From contig JBGPKK010000053.1 of the NCBI GenBank assembly GCA_041485905.1, forward strand, positions 1 to 25,606: a stretch of 25,606 nucleotides of DNA, in the 5' to 3' direction. Source of the stretch: JAHFUI01 sp041485905. GTDB taxonomy: Bacteria > Acidobacteriota > Vicinamibacteria > Vicinamibacterales > CAVVIG01. Both the position numbers and the translations under genes were made by a program. Positions 14,516 through 21,775 of this stretch are shown here, one piece after another (the stretch's first letter is position 1; each line of letters begins with the position of its first letter). The notes below the pieces were generated by a model. The model was not told the DNA's origin, did not search any database, and saw only the letters and a list, made by a program, of their open reading frames with translations.

Positions 14516-14557
14516 ACTGCCCTCCCACGGTAGGAAGCCATTAGCGTGGTGCACCCA

Positions 14558-14992
14558 TCAATTCTCGGTGTTCACCGCGTAGTAGGCGATCGTCTGCGTC
14601 GGAACCTCCTTGAACCAGTGCGGCGTCTTTGCCGGAATCGTGATCACGTCGCCTTTGGTCAGGTGGTAGGTCTGCCCGCCTTGAACACTCGACGCGCGAC
14701 GCTGATCGGGAGCCGTTTCCCTGGCGTCCACCAAGGTTCCGCCAGTCACGAACGTCGCCTCGCCCTCGACGATGATGAAGACGTGGTTGGTCTTCTCATG
14801 CACTTCAACCTCACCCGCGGTTCGGCGTTGGGCCAGCACGATCAGGCCCTGGTCGTTGATGATCGATCCGCCCGTGGCCATGGTGGCTGAGACGGTGTCG
14901 TGGTGGACGTAGGTCACGACGGTTGGCACCCCGGCCGCGGTCAGCAGGACAGTCATCGTGAACAACGTCGCCAGGGCTGGCAAATACTTCAT
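14558..14992 (-). CDS. Secreted cupin-domain protein
   Basis: The product is 144 aa. The ATG at 14992 follows AGGAGGAG by 2-3 bases; a longer frame from 15031 has no ribosome site. The signal peptide is MKYLPALATLFTMTVLLTAAG. It is a single cupin barrel: motif 1 runs from about 61 (EVEVHEKTNHVFIIVEGEATF, with H65, H70 and E77), and motif 2 is GDVITIPAKTPHWF with H125. The H-x(4)-H...E...H set is close to the usual metal-binding pattern, so a bound metal is likely. Function could be an isomerase, dioxygenase-like or sensor role. It is the first gene of the operon with two cyclase-family hydrolases, which suggests a shared periplasmic pathway. It is divergent from soxC across 112 bases. Confidence 0.88.
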   Translation of the reverse strand: MKYLPALATLFTMTVLLTAAGVPTVVTYVHHDTVSATMATGGSIINDQGLIVLAQRRTAGEVEVHEKTNHVFIIVEGEATFVTGGTLVDARETAPDQRRASSVQGGQTYHLTKGDVITIPAKTPHWFKEVPTQTIAYYAVNTEN

Positions 14993-15033
14993 GGCTCCTC
15001 CTACTTGATGGCACCGGGACTTCCTGCGCACCG

Positions 15034-15062
15034 GTTATACACCGATCTTTCTCGGATTGGGT
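15034..15062. promoter_or_regulatory. Core of the divergent cupin-operon / soxC promoters
   Basis: On the minus strand TATAAC (plus 15034-15039) is a five-of-six -10 match about 42 bases before the cupin ATG, without a good -35. On the plus strand TTGGGT at 15057-15062 is the -35 candidate for soxC (see the next entry). Confidence 0.4.
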
Positions 15063-15089
15063 TCAGGCTCCTATGTGCGTAGAATGACC
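15057..15089 (+). promoter_or_regulatory. Predicted soxC promoter with a TAGAAT -10 box
   Basis: TTGGGT (15057-15062), a 17-base spacer and TAGAAT (15080-15085) make a reasonable sigma-70-type promoter. The start point would be about 15092, just before the GAGGTGG ribosome site and the ATG at 15105. The -10 sits in GCGTAGAATGACC (15077-15089), repeated exactly at 17413-17425. Confidence 0.5.
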
Positions 15090-15104
15090 CCGTGAGGTGG
15101 CGCT

Positions 15105-16280
15105 ATGAAACGGAGACGCGTGCTGCAATTGGGGGCGGCGTTGGGGGGAGGACTGCTGGCGCGCAAGGAGGTGTCGGCGCGCGAGCTGGGAAAACCGCTC
15201 GGCCCATACGGACAGCGGTCGCCGTTTGAGAAGGGTGTGCGGTGGACGCGGGAGTCAAAGACCCCTGAGGCAGGATCGAGCTTCACACCGCTCGCGGAGT
15301 CCCATGGCATCCTCACCCCTTCGTCGCTGCACTACGAGCGGCACCACGCCGGCATACCGAACATCGATCCGGCGCGCCACCGGCTCGTCATTCAAGGGAT
15401 GGTTGAGCGGCCGTTGCTCCTGACCGTGGACGACATCAAACGGTTGCCGTCGATGTCGCGCATCCTCCTGATGGAATGTGGGGGGAACAGCGGCAGTGAG
15501 TGGGCAACGACAACGGGGCCGACCGTGCAGCGCAGCCATGGGCTGGCAAGCTGCAGCGAATGGACGGGCGTGCCGCTGCGGCTGCTGCTCGAGGAAGTCG
15601 GCGTGCGATCTGGAGCGGCGTGGCTAATCGCCGAAGGGGCGGACGCGGGCCGGATGCAGCGCAGTCTCCCGCTCGCGAAGGCGATGGACGACATGATCCT
15701 CGCCTACGGCCAGAACGGCGAGGCGCTTCGGCCCGAGCAGGGGTATCCGCTGCGCCTGGTGGTGCCGGGTTGGGAGGGCGCGACGCACGTGAAGTGGCTG
15801 CAGCGGATCGTGGTGGCCGCCGAGCCGTACCAGAGCCGCGACGAGACGTCCAAGTACACCGACCTGATGCCCGACGGCAAGGCGCGACAGTTCACGTTCC
15901 CCATGGAAGCGAAATCAGTCATCACGTATCCGTCGGGCGGACAGACCCTGCCGGGTCCCGGCCTGTACGAGTTGACGGGCCTCGCGTGGTCAGGTCGCGG
16001 ACGAGTCGAGCGCGTGGACGTAACCACCGACGGCGGGCGGAGCTGGCGGCAGGCGCGATTGCAAGAGCCGGTGTTGCGGTTGGCGTTCGCGCGGTTCCGG
16101 CTGGCATGGCAGTGGGACGGACGCGAAGCGACGATCGCGTCGCGGTGCGTCGACGAGACCGGATACGTGCAGCCGTCGCGTGAGGCGCTCATCGCCGTGA
16201 GAGGTGTGAACTCAGGCTTTCACTACAACGGAATCAAGCTCTGGAAAGTTTCAGCCAACGGGAACGTGACCAATGTGTAG
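15105..16280 (+). CDS. soxC: SoxC-type sulfite/sulfane dehydrogenase, molybdopterin subunit
   Basis: The product is 391 aa, with a twin-arginine-like signal (MKRRRVLQLGAALGGGLLA), fitting Tat export with the molybdenum cofactor already inserted. The oxidoreductase molybdopterin domain follows (about 75-260): HYERHHAGIPNIDP, then ECGGNSG with Cys125 as the expected molybdenum ligand, HGLASCSEWTGVPL and PGWEGATHVKWL. The dimerisation domain comes next (about 285-385): TYPSGGQ, GLAWSGRGRVERVDV, DETGYVQPS, FHYNGIKLWKV. These stretches are characteristic of SoxC. SoxC with SoxD oxidises carrier-bound sulfane sulfur in the Sox pathway, and related SorA oxidises sulfite. GAGGTGG lies before the ATG. 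Its last 8 bases overlap the cytochrome gene. No soxXYZAB gene is in the window, so the true substrate is open; a stand-alone sulfite dehydrogenase is equally likely. Confidence 0.92.
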   Translation: MKRRRVLQLGAALGGGLLARKEVSARELGKPLGPYGQRSPFEKGVRWTRESKTPEAGSSFTPLAESHGILTPSSLHYERHHAGIPNIDPARHRLVIQGMVERPLLLTVDDIKRLPSMSRILLMECGGNSGSEWATTTGPTVQRSHGLASCSEWTGVPLRLLLEEVGVRSGAAWLIAEGADAGRMQRSLPLAKAMDDMILAYGQNGEALRPEQGYPLRLVVPGWEGATHVKWLQRIVVAAEPYQSRDETSKYTDLMPDGKARQFTFPMEAKSVITYPSGGQTLPGPGLYELTGLAWSGRGRVERVDVTTDGGRSWRQARLQEPVLRLAFARFRLAWQWDGREATIASRCVDETGYVQPSREALIAVRGVNSGFHYNGIKLWKVSANGNVTNV

Positions 16281-16818
16281 GCCGGGCGTCCTTGCGGCGG
16301 CGGTGCTGCTCGGGGGCACGGTGGCACTCGCGCAGTCGCCGAAATTCGGAGTGGGACGGACGCCGACCGAGGACGACACCCGCGCGCTCGGCATCATGGT
16401 GGCGCCGGATGGAACGGGGTTGCCGGCGGGTTCAGGAACGGCGGTGGAAGGGAAAGAGGTGTTCGCCGCGCGGTGTGCGTCATGTCATGGACAGAAGGGC
16501 GAGGGAGGCGATGGTCCTCCGCTCGTCGGTGGAAAGGGGACCCTCGCCACTCCGGTCCCGAAGAAGACCGTCGGCAGCTACTGGCCGTATGCGACAACGG
16601 TGTGGGACTACGTGAATCGAGCGATGCCGTTCAACCAGCCCGGCACGTTGAGCCACGATGAAGTGTACGCGGTGGCGGCCTACGTACTGTTTCTCAACGA
16701 CATCGTCGGGGAGAAGCAGGTGCTGAACGCCAAGAGCCTGCCCCTGGTCAAGATGCCCAATCGCGACGGGTTTGTGTCCGATCCAAGGCCGGACGTCCCT
16801 CCACGGCGTTCTGAATAG
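16273..16818 (+). CDS. Monohaem c-type cytochrome, short SoxD/SorB-like partner of SoxC
   Basis: The product is 181 aa. The ATG overlaps the end of soxC (ATGTGTAG), so translation is probably coupled. The signal peptide is PGVLAAAVLLGGTVALAQ. It has a single cytochrome c domain with haem motif C68-A-S-C71-H72 and GDGPPLVGGKGTL; Met118 in RAMPFNQPGTLS is the probable axial ligand, followed by the typical helix DEVYAVAAYVLFLND. Length and single haem differ from classic SoxD, which is a larger dihaem protein, and are closer to the electron-acceptor subunit of SorAB. It should take electrons from the molybdenum subunit in the periplasm and pass them to the respiratory chain. Homology to SoxD rests on position and the cytochrome fold, so no gene symbol is given. 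Confidence 0.9.
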   Translation: MCRPGVLAAAVLLGGTVALAQSPKFGVGRTPTEDDTRALGIMVAPDGTGLPAGSGTAVEGKEVFAARCASCHGQKGEGGDGPPLVGGKGTLATPVPKKTVGSYWPYATTVWDYVNRAMPFNQPGTLSHDEVYAVAAYVLFLNDIVGEKQVLNAKSLPLVKMPNRDGFVSDPRPDVPPRRSE

Positions 16819-16831
16819 GAGTCCGTTGCGG

Positions 16832-16850
16832 AACGGAAGGATCCGTTTTT
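16832..16850 (+). terminator. Small hairpin with T-run after the cytochrome gene
   Basis: AACGGA (16832-16837) pairs exactly with TCCGTT (16842-16847) around a four-base loop AGGA, and T residues continue to 16850. It lies 13 bases after the cytochrome stop and could be a weak intrinsic terminator. The loop AGGA is also the best ribosome site for the GTG start at 16851, so it may instead control translation of the methyltransferase. Confidence 0.4.
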
Positions 16851-17411
16851 GTGCCACGGGCGCGTCCCATGGACCTGCGTAACGTTGTCGTCACCGTCCT
16901 GTATATCGTCTTCATCCGGCAGTTCTGGGTGGCCGGATCGACCTTCACGATCATTCGAAGCGAAGGCCCGGCGCTTCAACGCTTGCTGATTCCGCTCTCG
17001 ATGTTCGTGCTCGCCTACCTGAGCCGCTCGATTTCGCCGAACGTGTGGTCGGTGGTTGCCGGATGCATCGTCGCGGCCTTGGCGTTGGCGCTCCTCGAGT
17101 GGGCGAGACTATGCGTTCAGGGGAAATTCTTCTCGTACCTTTTCAGCAATGACGTACCGGAATTCCTCTGGACTGCCGGCCCCTACGCCTACATACGGAA
17201 TCCGTTCTACTCCAGCTACCTGCTGGCCTATGCGTCCGCGGCGATCATGCTGCCCAGCCTCGCCATGCTGATTCTCTTCGTGGGCATGGCCCTGTTCTAT
17301 TCTGCTGCCGCCAGGAAGGAGGAACGAAAGTTCGAGAGCAGCGCGCTTGCGTCGGAGTACGAGGCCTACAAGCAACGAACCGGCAGGTTTATTCCGAAGT
17401 TCCGATCGTAG
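16851..17411 (+). CDS. Isoprenylcysteine carboxyl methyltransferase-like membrane protein
   Basis: The product is 186 aa from GTG at 16851, supported by GGAAGGA 9 bases upstream; an ATG at 16869 (MDLRNVV) gives 180 aa but lacks a ribosome site. There are four or five hydrophobic segments: VVVTVLYIVFI, LLIPLSMFVLAYL, VVAGCIVAALALALL, LLAYASAAIMLPSLAMLILFVGMALFY. The signature of the ICMT/phospholipid-methyltransferase superfamily is present: GPYAYIRNPFYSSYLL (about residues 117-132) and a C-terminal KEERKFESSALASEYEAYKQRTGRFIPKF. Such proteins use S-adenosylmethionine at the membrane. Bacterial members mostly have unknown substrates, since prenylcysteine proteins are rare in bacteria. It follows soxC and the cytochrome on the same strand; a functional link is not evident. 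Confidence 0.85.
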   Translation: MPRARPMDLRNVVVTVLYIVFIRQFWVAGSTFTIIRSEGPALQRLLIPLSMFVLAYLSRSISPNVWSVVAGCIVAALALALLEWARLCVQGKFFSYLFSNDVPEFLWTAGPYAYIRNPFYSSYLLAYASAAIMLPSLAMLILFVGMALFYSAAARKEERKFESSALASEYEAYKQRTGRFIPKFRS

Positions 17412-17412
17412 G

Positions 17413-17425
17413 GCGTAGAATGACC
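17413..17425 (+). promoter_or_regulatory. Predicted -10 element of the PQQ dehydrogenase gene
   Basis: GCGTAGAATGACC lies two bases after the methyltransferase stop and is identical to the sequence at 15077-15089 before soxC. TAGAAT (17416-17421) would be the -10 box; upstream TTCCGA (17392-17397, 18-base spacer) is a weak -35. Transcription from here gives a leader of about 65 bases to the ATG at 17492. Confidence 0.45.
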
Positions 17426-17491
17426 GCTTCGAGCGGCACACGTTGCCTGGTCGGCTGCACGCCGAAGCCTTGGAGAGGAGCACGAGAATTT

Positions 17492-19372
17492 ATGCGCTCC
17501 ACGTGGATGATGACTGTGTCCGGCGGCGCAATGGTCACGCTTCTCCTCGGCCAGTCCGGCGTTACTCAACAACGAACCCCAGAAAAGATCGGCGCCGATT
17601 GGCCGATGTACCGCCACGACCTGGCCGGGACCGGTTACTCGCCGCTGACGCAAGTAAACACGAAGAACGTCGCGAACCTCTCCCGGACTTGGATCTATCC
17701 CCTGCAAAGCGACGCGCCCCCGGCCGCTGCCCCTGGCGGAAGAGGTGGCGCTGGCGGAGTGAATTCCGAGGTGACGCCCATCGTCGTGAACGGCGTCATG
17801 TATCTGCCTGCCGCGAATCGCGTGGTGGCGCTTAAGCCGGAGGACGGCAAGGAAATCTGGCGGCATCCGGTCGCCGGCGGCGCGCCTTCCCGGCGCGGCG
17901 TCGCGTATTGGCCCGGCGAGGGCGGCAATCCACGCATCATCTTCACCGCCGGACGCCGCCTGATCGCGCTCAACGCCAATACGGGCGCGCTCGACCCTGG
18001 CTTCGGCAAGGACGGCGAAGTGGACATGGTGGTGCCGTACAACTCGGTGCCGCTCATCTATAGGAATATCGTTGTTGTCGGTGCGAACACACCGGCGGGG
18101 GCCATCGGCGGAACGGGCAATCCTCGAGCTTTTGATGCGCGCACGGGCGCCAAGTTGTGGGAATTCAGCTCCGTGCCGCAGCCAGGTCAGGTTGGGCACG
18201 ACACGTGGGAGGGCGACAGTTGGAAGGGCCGCCTCGGCGTCAACGCCTGGCCGTTCTACTTCACGCTCGACGAGCAGCGCGGACTCCTCTATCTCCCACT
18301 GGCTTCGCCGATACCCGGTGCCTATGGCGGAGACCGGAAAGGCGCCAACCTCTTCGGCAATTCGGTCGTCGCGGTGGATGTCCAGACGGGAACGTACAAG
18401 TGGCATTTCCAGACCATCCATCACGACCTCTGGGACGCCGACCCGCCCGCGCCTCCGGCCTTGTTCGACATCGTGCGAAATGGACGCAGAATTCCAGCAC
18501 TCGGCGTGACCACCAAATCGGGTTACCTCTACATTCTGAATCGCGAAACCGGCCGGCCGATCTTCGGCGTCGAAGAGCGCCCGGTCGCCAAAAGTGATGT
18601 CCCCGGAGAGCTGGCGTTTCCTACGCAGCCGTTTCCAGTGAAGCCGCCGGCGCTGGCGCGCGTCAGTTACAAACCAGAGGATCTCGTCACCGCCGCGGAT
18701 ACGACGCCTGAACATGCCAAGGCCTGCGAGGAACTGGTCGCGAGAAGTGGCGGCGTCTACAACGCCGGCCCCTTCACGCCGTGGCGGTACCGCGCGGAGG
18801 GTGCCACGACGGCCAGCACTTTAGTTTTCCCGGGAGGGCTTGGCGGCGCCAACTGGGGCGGAACCGCGTTTGATTTGAGCTCCAGATATATTTTCGTGGT
18901 GACTCAGGACCTGGGCGCGCTCGGCTGGATCGAGAAGAGCAAGGATGGTTCGCCCGCTCCCTACGACAAGACCACGGGTTCCGGCCGCGGCACCTTCGAT
19001 GTCCGCATCGCAGACGCGAACTGGCCGTGCCAGAAACCGCCATGGGGTCGGCTGACGGCGGTCAATGCGTCGACCGGCGACATCGCATGGCAGATTCGTC
19101 TTGGCATCACCGAACAACTTCCCGAGGGCAAGCAGAACACCGGACGACCCGCGTTGGCGGGTCCCATCGTGACCGCCGGCGGTGTGTTGTTCATCGCCTC
19201 GACCGACGACAACCGCTTCCGGGCGTTCGAGGCGAAGACCGGCAGGCAACTCTGGGTGACCACGCTCGAGCGGAGAGGCAACGCCGACCCGATCACCTAT
19301 CAGGGCGGGAACGGCAAGCAGTACGTGGCGGTGGTCGCCACGGACACGGTGGCGGTGTACGCGCTGCCGTGA
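17492..19372 (+). CDS. Secreted PQQ-dependent dehydrogenase (quinoprotein, no haem)
   Basis: The product is 626 aa. The ATG at 17492 has GGAGAGGAG about 11 bases upstream; an ATG at 17420 lies inside the predicted promoter and is rejected. The signal is MMTVSGGAMVTLLLGQSGVTQQ. The mature protein opens DWPMYRHDLAGTGYSPLTQVN, typical of the PQQ dehydrogenase (membrane GDH/alcohol DH) superfamily. Propeller blades show DARTGAKLWEF and VDVQTGTYKWHFQTIHH, then H310-H-D-L-W-D315-ADPP (the HHDLWD family motif), LYILNRETGRPIFGVEERPV, GANWGGTAFD, and VNASTGDIAWQ near the end. There is a Gly/Ala/Pro-rich insert at about residues 75-90. No cytochrome domain is fused, so electrons must go to quinone or a separate carrier such as the cytochrome upstream (inference). 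Its substrate, a sugar or alcohol, cannot be told. Confidence 0.92.
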   Translation: MRSTWMMTVSGGAMVTLLLGQSGVTQQRTPEKIGADWPMYRHDLAGTGYSPLTQVNTKNVANLSRTWIYPLQSDAPPAAAPGGRGGAGGVNSEVTPIVVNGVMYLPAANRVVALKPEDGKEIWRHPVAGGAPSRRGVAYWPGEGGNPRIIFTAGRRLIALNANTGALDPGFGKDGEVDMVVPYNSVPLIYRNIVVVGANTPAGAIGGTGNPRAFDARTGAKLWEFSSVPQPGQVGHDTWEGDSWKGRLGVNAWPFYFTLDEQRGLLYLPLASPIPGAYGGDRKGANLFGNSVVAVDVQTGTYKWHFQTIHHDLWDADPPAPPALFDIVRNGRRIPALGVTTKSGYLYILNRETGRPIFGVEERPVAKSDVPGELAFPTQPFPVKPPALARVSYKPEDLVTAADTTPEHAKACEELVARSGGVYNAGPFTPWRYRAEGATTASTLVFPGGLGGANWGGTAFDLSSRYIFVVTQDLGALGWIEKSKDGSPAPYDKTTGSGRGTFDVRIADANWPCQKPPWGRLTAVNASTGDIAWQIRLGITEQLPEGKQNTGRPALAGPIVTAGGVLFIASTDDNRFRAFEAKTGRQLWVTTLERRGNADPITYQGGNGKQYVAVVATDTVAVYALP

Positions 19373-19444
19373 ACGATGCTCAACGCCCGGAAAAAGCAGC
19401 CACGAGAATCGCCCAACGGCAACCCCGCCCGTGGTTGTGCGAGG

Positions 19445-21520
19445 CTAGTCCGGCAGCTTGAACGCAAGCAACTCGCCCGAATACGCCCCGCCGCTGACGG
19501 CCAGAACGATGTACTGCTTGCCGTTGAACATGTAGGTCATCGGCGCGCCGCTCTCGGGCGCCGGCATGTAGACGGCGCCGACGTCCTTGCCTGTCGCTTT
19601 GTCGTACGCGCGCAGCATCGCGCCGCGCGCGCCGGTTGATGTCGTCCCAGCGCGAGGCTCTCCCGAGATGACCATCGTCTTGGTAACGAGCGTGGCCGCC
19701 ATGCCTCCCTGGCCGGTGCGAGGAATGTTGAGGCCTCTGAGCGTCGGATGATTCTTGACGTTGTCCGGCGTTTCACCGTGCGCGATTTTCCAGCGGATCT
19801 CGCCCTTGTCGAGATCGATGGCGGTGATGCTCCCGTACGGCGGCTTCCCCAGCGGGAGTCCTCTGACGCTCAAACCACCACCGACCTCTCCCCCTGCGGC
19901 TTCGGCGGCCGCTGGCGTGCCGGCTGCCCCACCGGCGCCTCCCGCGACCGTTCGGCCGCCGCCTGCGGAGGATCCACTCCCGCCGGTGAGCCGGGCTCCC
20001 GACAGCGCATTTCCCGAGATGTAGCGCATGTCCGAAAATCCAGCCGGCGGCGGCACGAGTCCCATGGAACCGATGGCTCCGGTCGAATACACGTACACCG
20101 TATGCGTCTCGGGATCGTACGATCCGCCCTTCCAGTTCGTGCCGGCGAGCGCCCTCGTAAGCAGGGTGAGCGGGCCTTCCAATTTGCTGACGACGGGCGG
20201 CGTGAACATCGGACCCATCTTGTACTTCTTCACGAGCTCCACAGCCTCGGCCTTGAGCTCAGGCGTGAAGTCGATCAAGTCGTCGGTCGATACGCCTGTC
20301 CGCTCGTAGGGCGGTGGCTTGGTCGGAAACGGCTGCGTCGGCGAGTACCACTCGCCCGGCACGTCACCCTTCTCGACGGGTCGCTCCTCGATCGGCCAGA
20401 TCGGTTGGCCCGTGACTCGATCGAAGACGTAGAGCACTCCTTGCTTGGTCGGCTGCGCGACCGCTTTGACCGTCCGTCCGTTGATCGTGATATCGGCAAG
20501 GATCGGCGCGCACGGGATGTCCATGTCCCAGATGCCGTGGTGGACGAGCTGGTAGTGCCACTTCCGTTTTCCTGTTTGCAGATCGACGGCGACGAGGCTC
20601 TCGCCAAACAAGCCGGCACCCGGACGATGGCCTCCGTAGTAGTCGCCTGTCGGCATTTCGACGGGCAGGTACACCAGGCCGAGCTCTTCATCGACGGATA
20701 TCTGCCCCCAGGCGCCGGTGTTTCCCGTGTAGGCCCACGAATCCTTTTCCCAGGTGTCGTTGCCGAATTCGCCCAGTTCCGGAATGGTGTGGAAGATCCA
20801 GAGCCGCTTGCCAGTCTTGACGTCGAATCCGCGAACGTAGCCCTTGACGTTTCGAAAGCTCTTGGGGTTTGCGCCGGTCTTCCCTGCGGCGCCGACGATG
20901 ACGACGTTTCTGGCCACCATGGGCGTGGCGTGCAGCCCGATTTCGCTGCTCATCGGATCGATGACCTGGTCATCGTCCAGTTTCAGATCCACGGCGCCGT
21001 TGTTGCCGAAGCCGGCGACCGGGACGCCAGTCTTTGCATTCAGCGCGATGAGGCGGTAGCCGGGCGTGACGTACAAAATGCGCTCCTCCCGACCGTCGGT
21101 CCAGTACGCCAGGCCGCGGCCCGACAACTGCCGTGGTGCCGCCGCGCCACGCGCGCCCTCCTGCTCGCTGTGCATCCAGAGCTGTTCACCGGTTCCCGGT
21201 GCGAGCGCCACGACTGCCCGGCGGCTGCCGGCTGTCGCGTAGAGGACGCCGTTGGCCACGAGCGGCGTGCCTTCGTACTGGAATTCCGGCCGCGGGCCGA
21301 GATTGTCGGTCTTGAACCGCCAGGCCACTTCCAGGTTGTTGAAGTTGCTCGCGTTGATCTGATCGAGCGGTGCGTATCGGGTACTGCCCAGATCGCCGCC
21401 GTAGCTCCGCCACTCGCCACTCTTCGCACCCGACTGCCCGACGAGAGGCGTCGGTGTCGAGAACACCAGGCACACGACCGGCACAAGCCGGACAATCCGC
21501 CAAGAGAGCTGTTCGGTCAC
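19445..21520 (-). CDS. Secreted PQQ-dependent dehydrogenase, second type, with Gly/Ala-rich insert
   Basis: The product is 691 aa from GTG at 21520. GGGAGG at 21527-21532 abuts the ATG at 21526 (no spacing) but lies 6 bases before this GTG, so the GTG is the better start; the far ATG at 21595 lies upstream of the predicted promoter. The signal is RIVRLVPVVCLVFSTPTPLVGQ. Blades show EWRSYGGDLGSTRYAPLDQIN, VVALAPGTGEQLW, GFDVKTGKRLWIFHTIP, VDLQTGKRKWHYQLVHHGIWDMDIPCAPIL (the HH.(L/I)WD family motif within it), LYVFDRVTGQPIWPIEERPV and GTNWKGGSYDPETHTVYV. Residues about 512-551 form a Gly/Ala/Ser run not seen in the sister protein at 17492. No haem motif is present. It converges with that sister; identity between them is moderate, so they are not a recent duplication. 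Substrate is unknown. Confidence 0.92.
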   Translation of the reverse strand: MTEQLSWRIVRLVPVVCLVFSTPTPLVGQSGAKSGEWRSYGGDLGSTRYAPLDQINASNFNNLEVAWRFKTDNLGPRPEFQYEGTPLVANGVLYATAGSRRAVVALAPGTGEQLWMHSEQEGARGAAAPRQLSGRGLAYWTDGREERILYVTPGYRLIALNAKTGVPVAGFGNNGAVDLKLDDDQVIDPMSSEIGLHATPMVARNVVIVGAAGKTGANPKSFRNVKGYVRGFDVKTGKRLWIFHTIPELGEFGNDTWEKDSWAYTGNTGAWGQISVDEELGLVYLPVEMPTGDYYGGHRPGAGLFGESLVAVDLQTGKRKWHYQLVHHGIWDMDIPCAPILADITINGRTVKAVAQPTKQGVLYVFDRVTGQPIWPIEERPVEKGDVPGEWYSPTQPFPTKPPPYERTGVSTDDLIDFTPELKAEAVELVKKYKMGPMFTPPVVSKLEGPLTLLTRALAGTNWKGGSYDPETHTVYVYSTGAIGSMGLVPPPAGFSDMRYISGNALSGARLTGGSGSSAGGGRTVAGGAGGAAGTPAAAEAAGGEVGGGLSVRGLPLGKPPYGSITAIDLDKGEIRWKIAHGETPDNVKNHPTLRGLNIPRTGQGGMAATLVTKTMVISGEPRAGTTSTGARGAMLRAYDKATGKDVGAVYMPAPESGAPMTYMFNGKQYIVLAVSGGAYSGELLAFKLPD

Positions 21521-21526
21521 GGCCAT

Positions 21527-21532
21527 CCTCCC
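21527..21532 (-). promoter_or_regulatory. Ribosome binding site that decides the start of the minus-strand PQQ gene
   Basis: GGGAGG on the minus strand directly touches the ATG at 21526 but is spaced 6 bases from the in-frame GTG at 21520, which therefore is the likely start. Confidence 0.55.
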
Positions 21533-21545
21533 TTTCTCAGCGCGG

Positions 21546-21573
21546 ATTATCGCTGCAGCAAGGCAGATGTCAA
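21546..21573 (-). promoter_or_regulatory. Near-consensus sigma-70 promoter of the minus-strand PQQ dehydrogenase
   Basis: On the minus strand, TTGACA (perfect -35; plus 21568-21573) is followed by a 16-base spacer and GATAAT (five of six; plus 21546-21551). The transcript would begin near 21539, about 19 bases before the GTG, leaving just room for the GGGAGG site. Confidence 0.7.
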
Positions 21574-21775
21574 GGGTGAAAGCCCGCAATTTCAACTAAG
21601 ATGACAGCCGTGCGTCGGCTGCAGCGGACTGGCTAGGTCGCCGCTCGGCAGCGTCCGGTGAAAGGAGTCTGAGCAGCGCTCGCGCCACAGACGGGGCCGG
21701 CGTTCGCGCGCAAACCAGCCGCTGACGATCGAGTGACTAATCGCAGGGGAAAATGCCCGTGAGCCAGGAGGTCGC
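21574..21775. other. Intergenic stretch without a recognised gene
   Basis: About 200 bases lie between the minus-strand PQQ promoter and the plus-strand operon. I find no convincing ORF, terminator or repeat. It should contain the promoter of the operon starting at 21776, but no strong -35/-10 pair is visible on the plus strand. Confidence 0.5.

Noticed and set aside
17366..18715. 449-codon minus-strand open frame
   Set aside because: It covers the conserved N-terminal half of the plus-strand PQQ dehydrogenase and the methyltransferase end; its composition is typical of a shadow frame.
19373..19444. GCAACC...GGTTGT stem between the convergent PQQ genes
   Set aside because: It is six pairs including a G-T, with an 8-base loop and no T-run, so too weak to call a terminator.
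19748..21604. 618-codon plus-strand open frame
   Set aside because: It runs antisense to the well-supported PQQ dehydrogenase on the minus strand, has no ribosome site or domain, and reads as Arg/Asp/His-rich shadow sequence.
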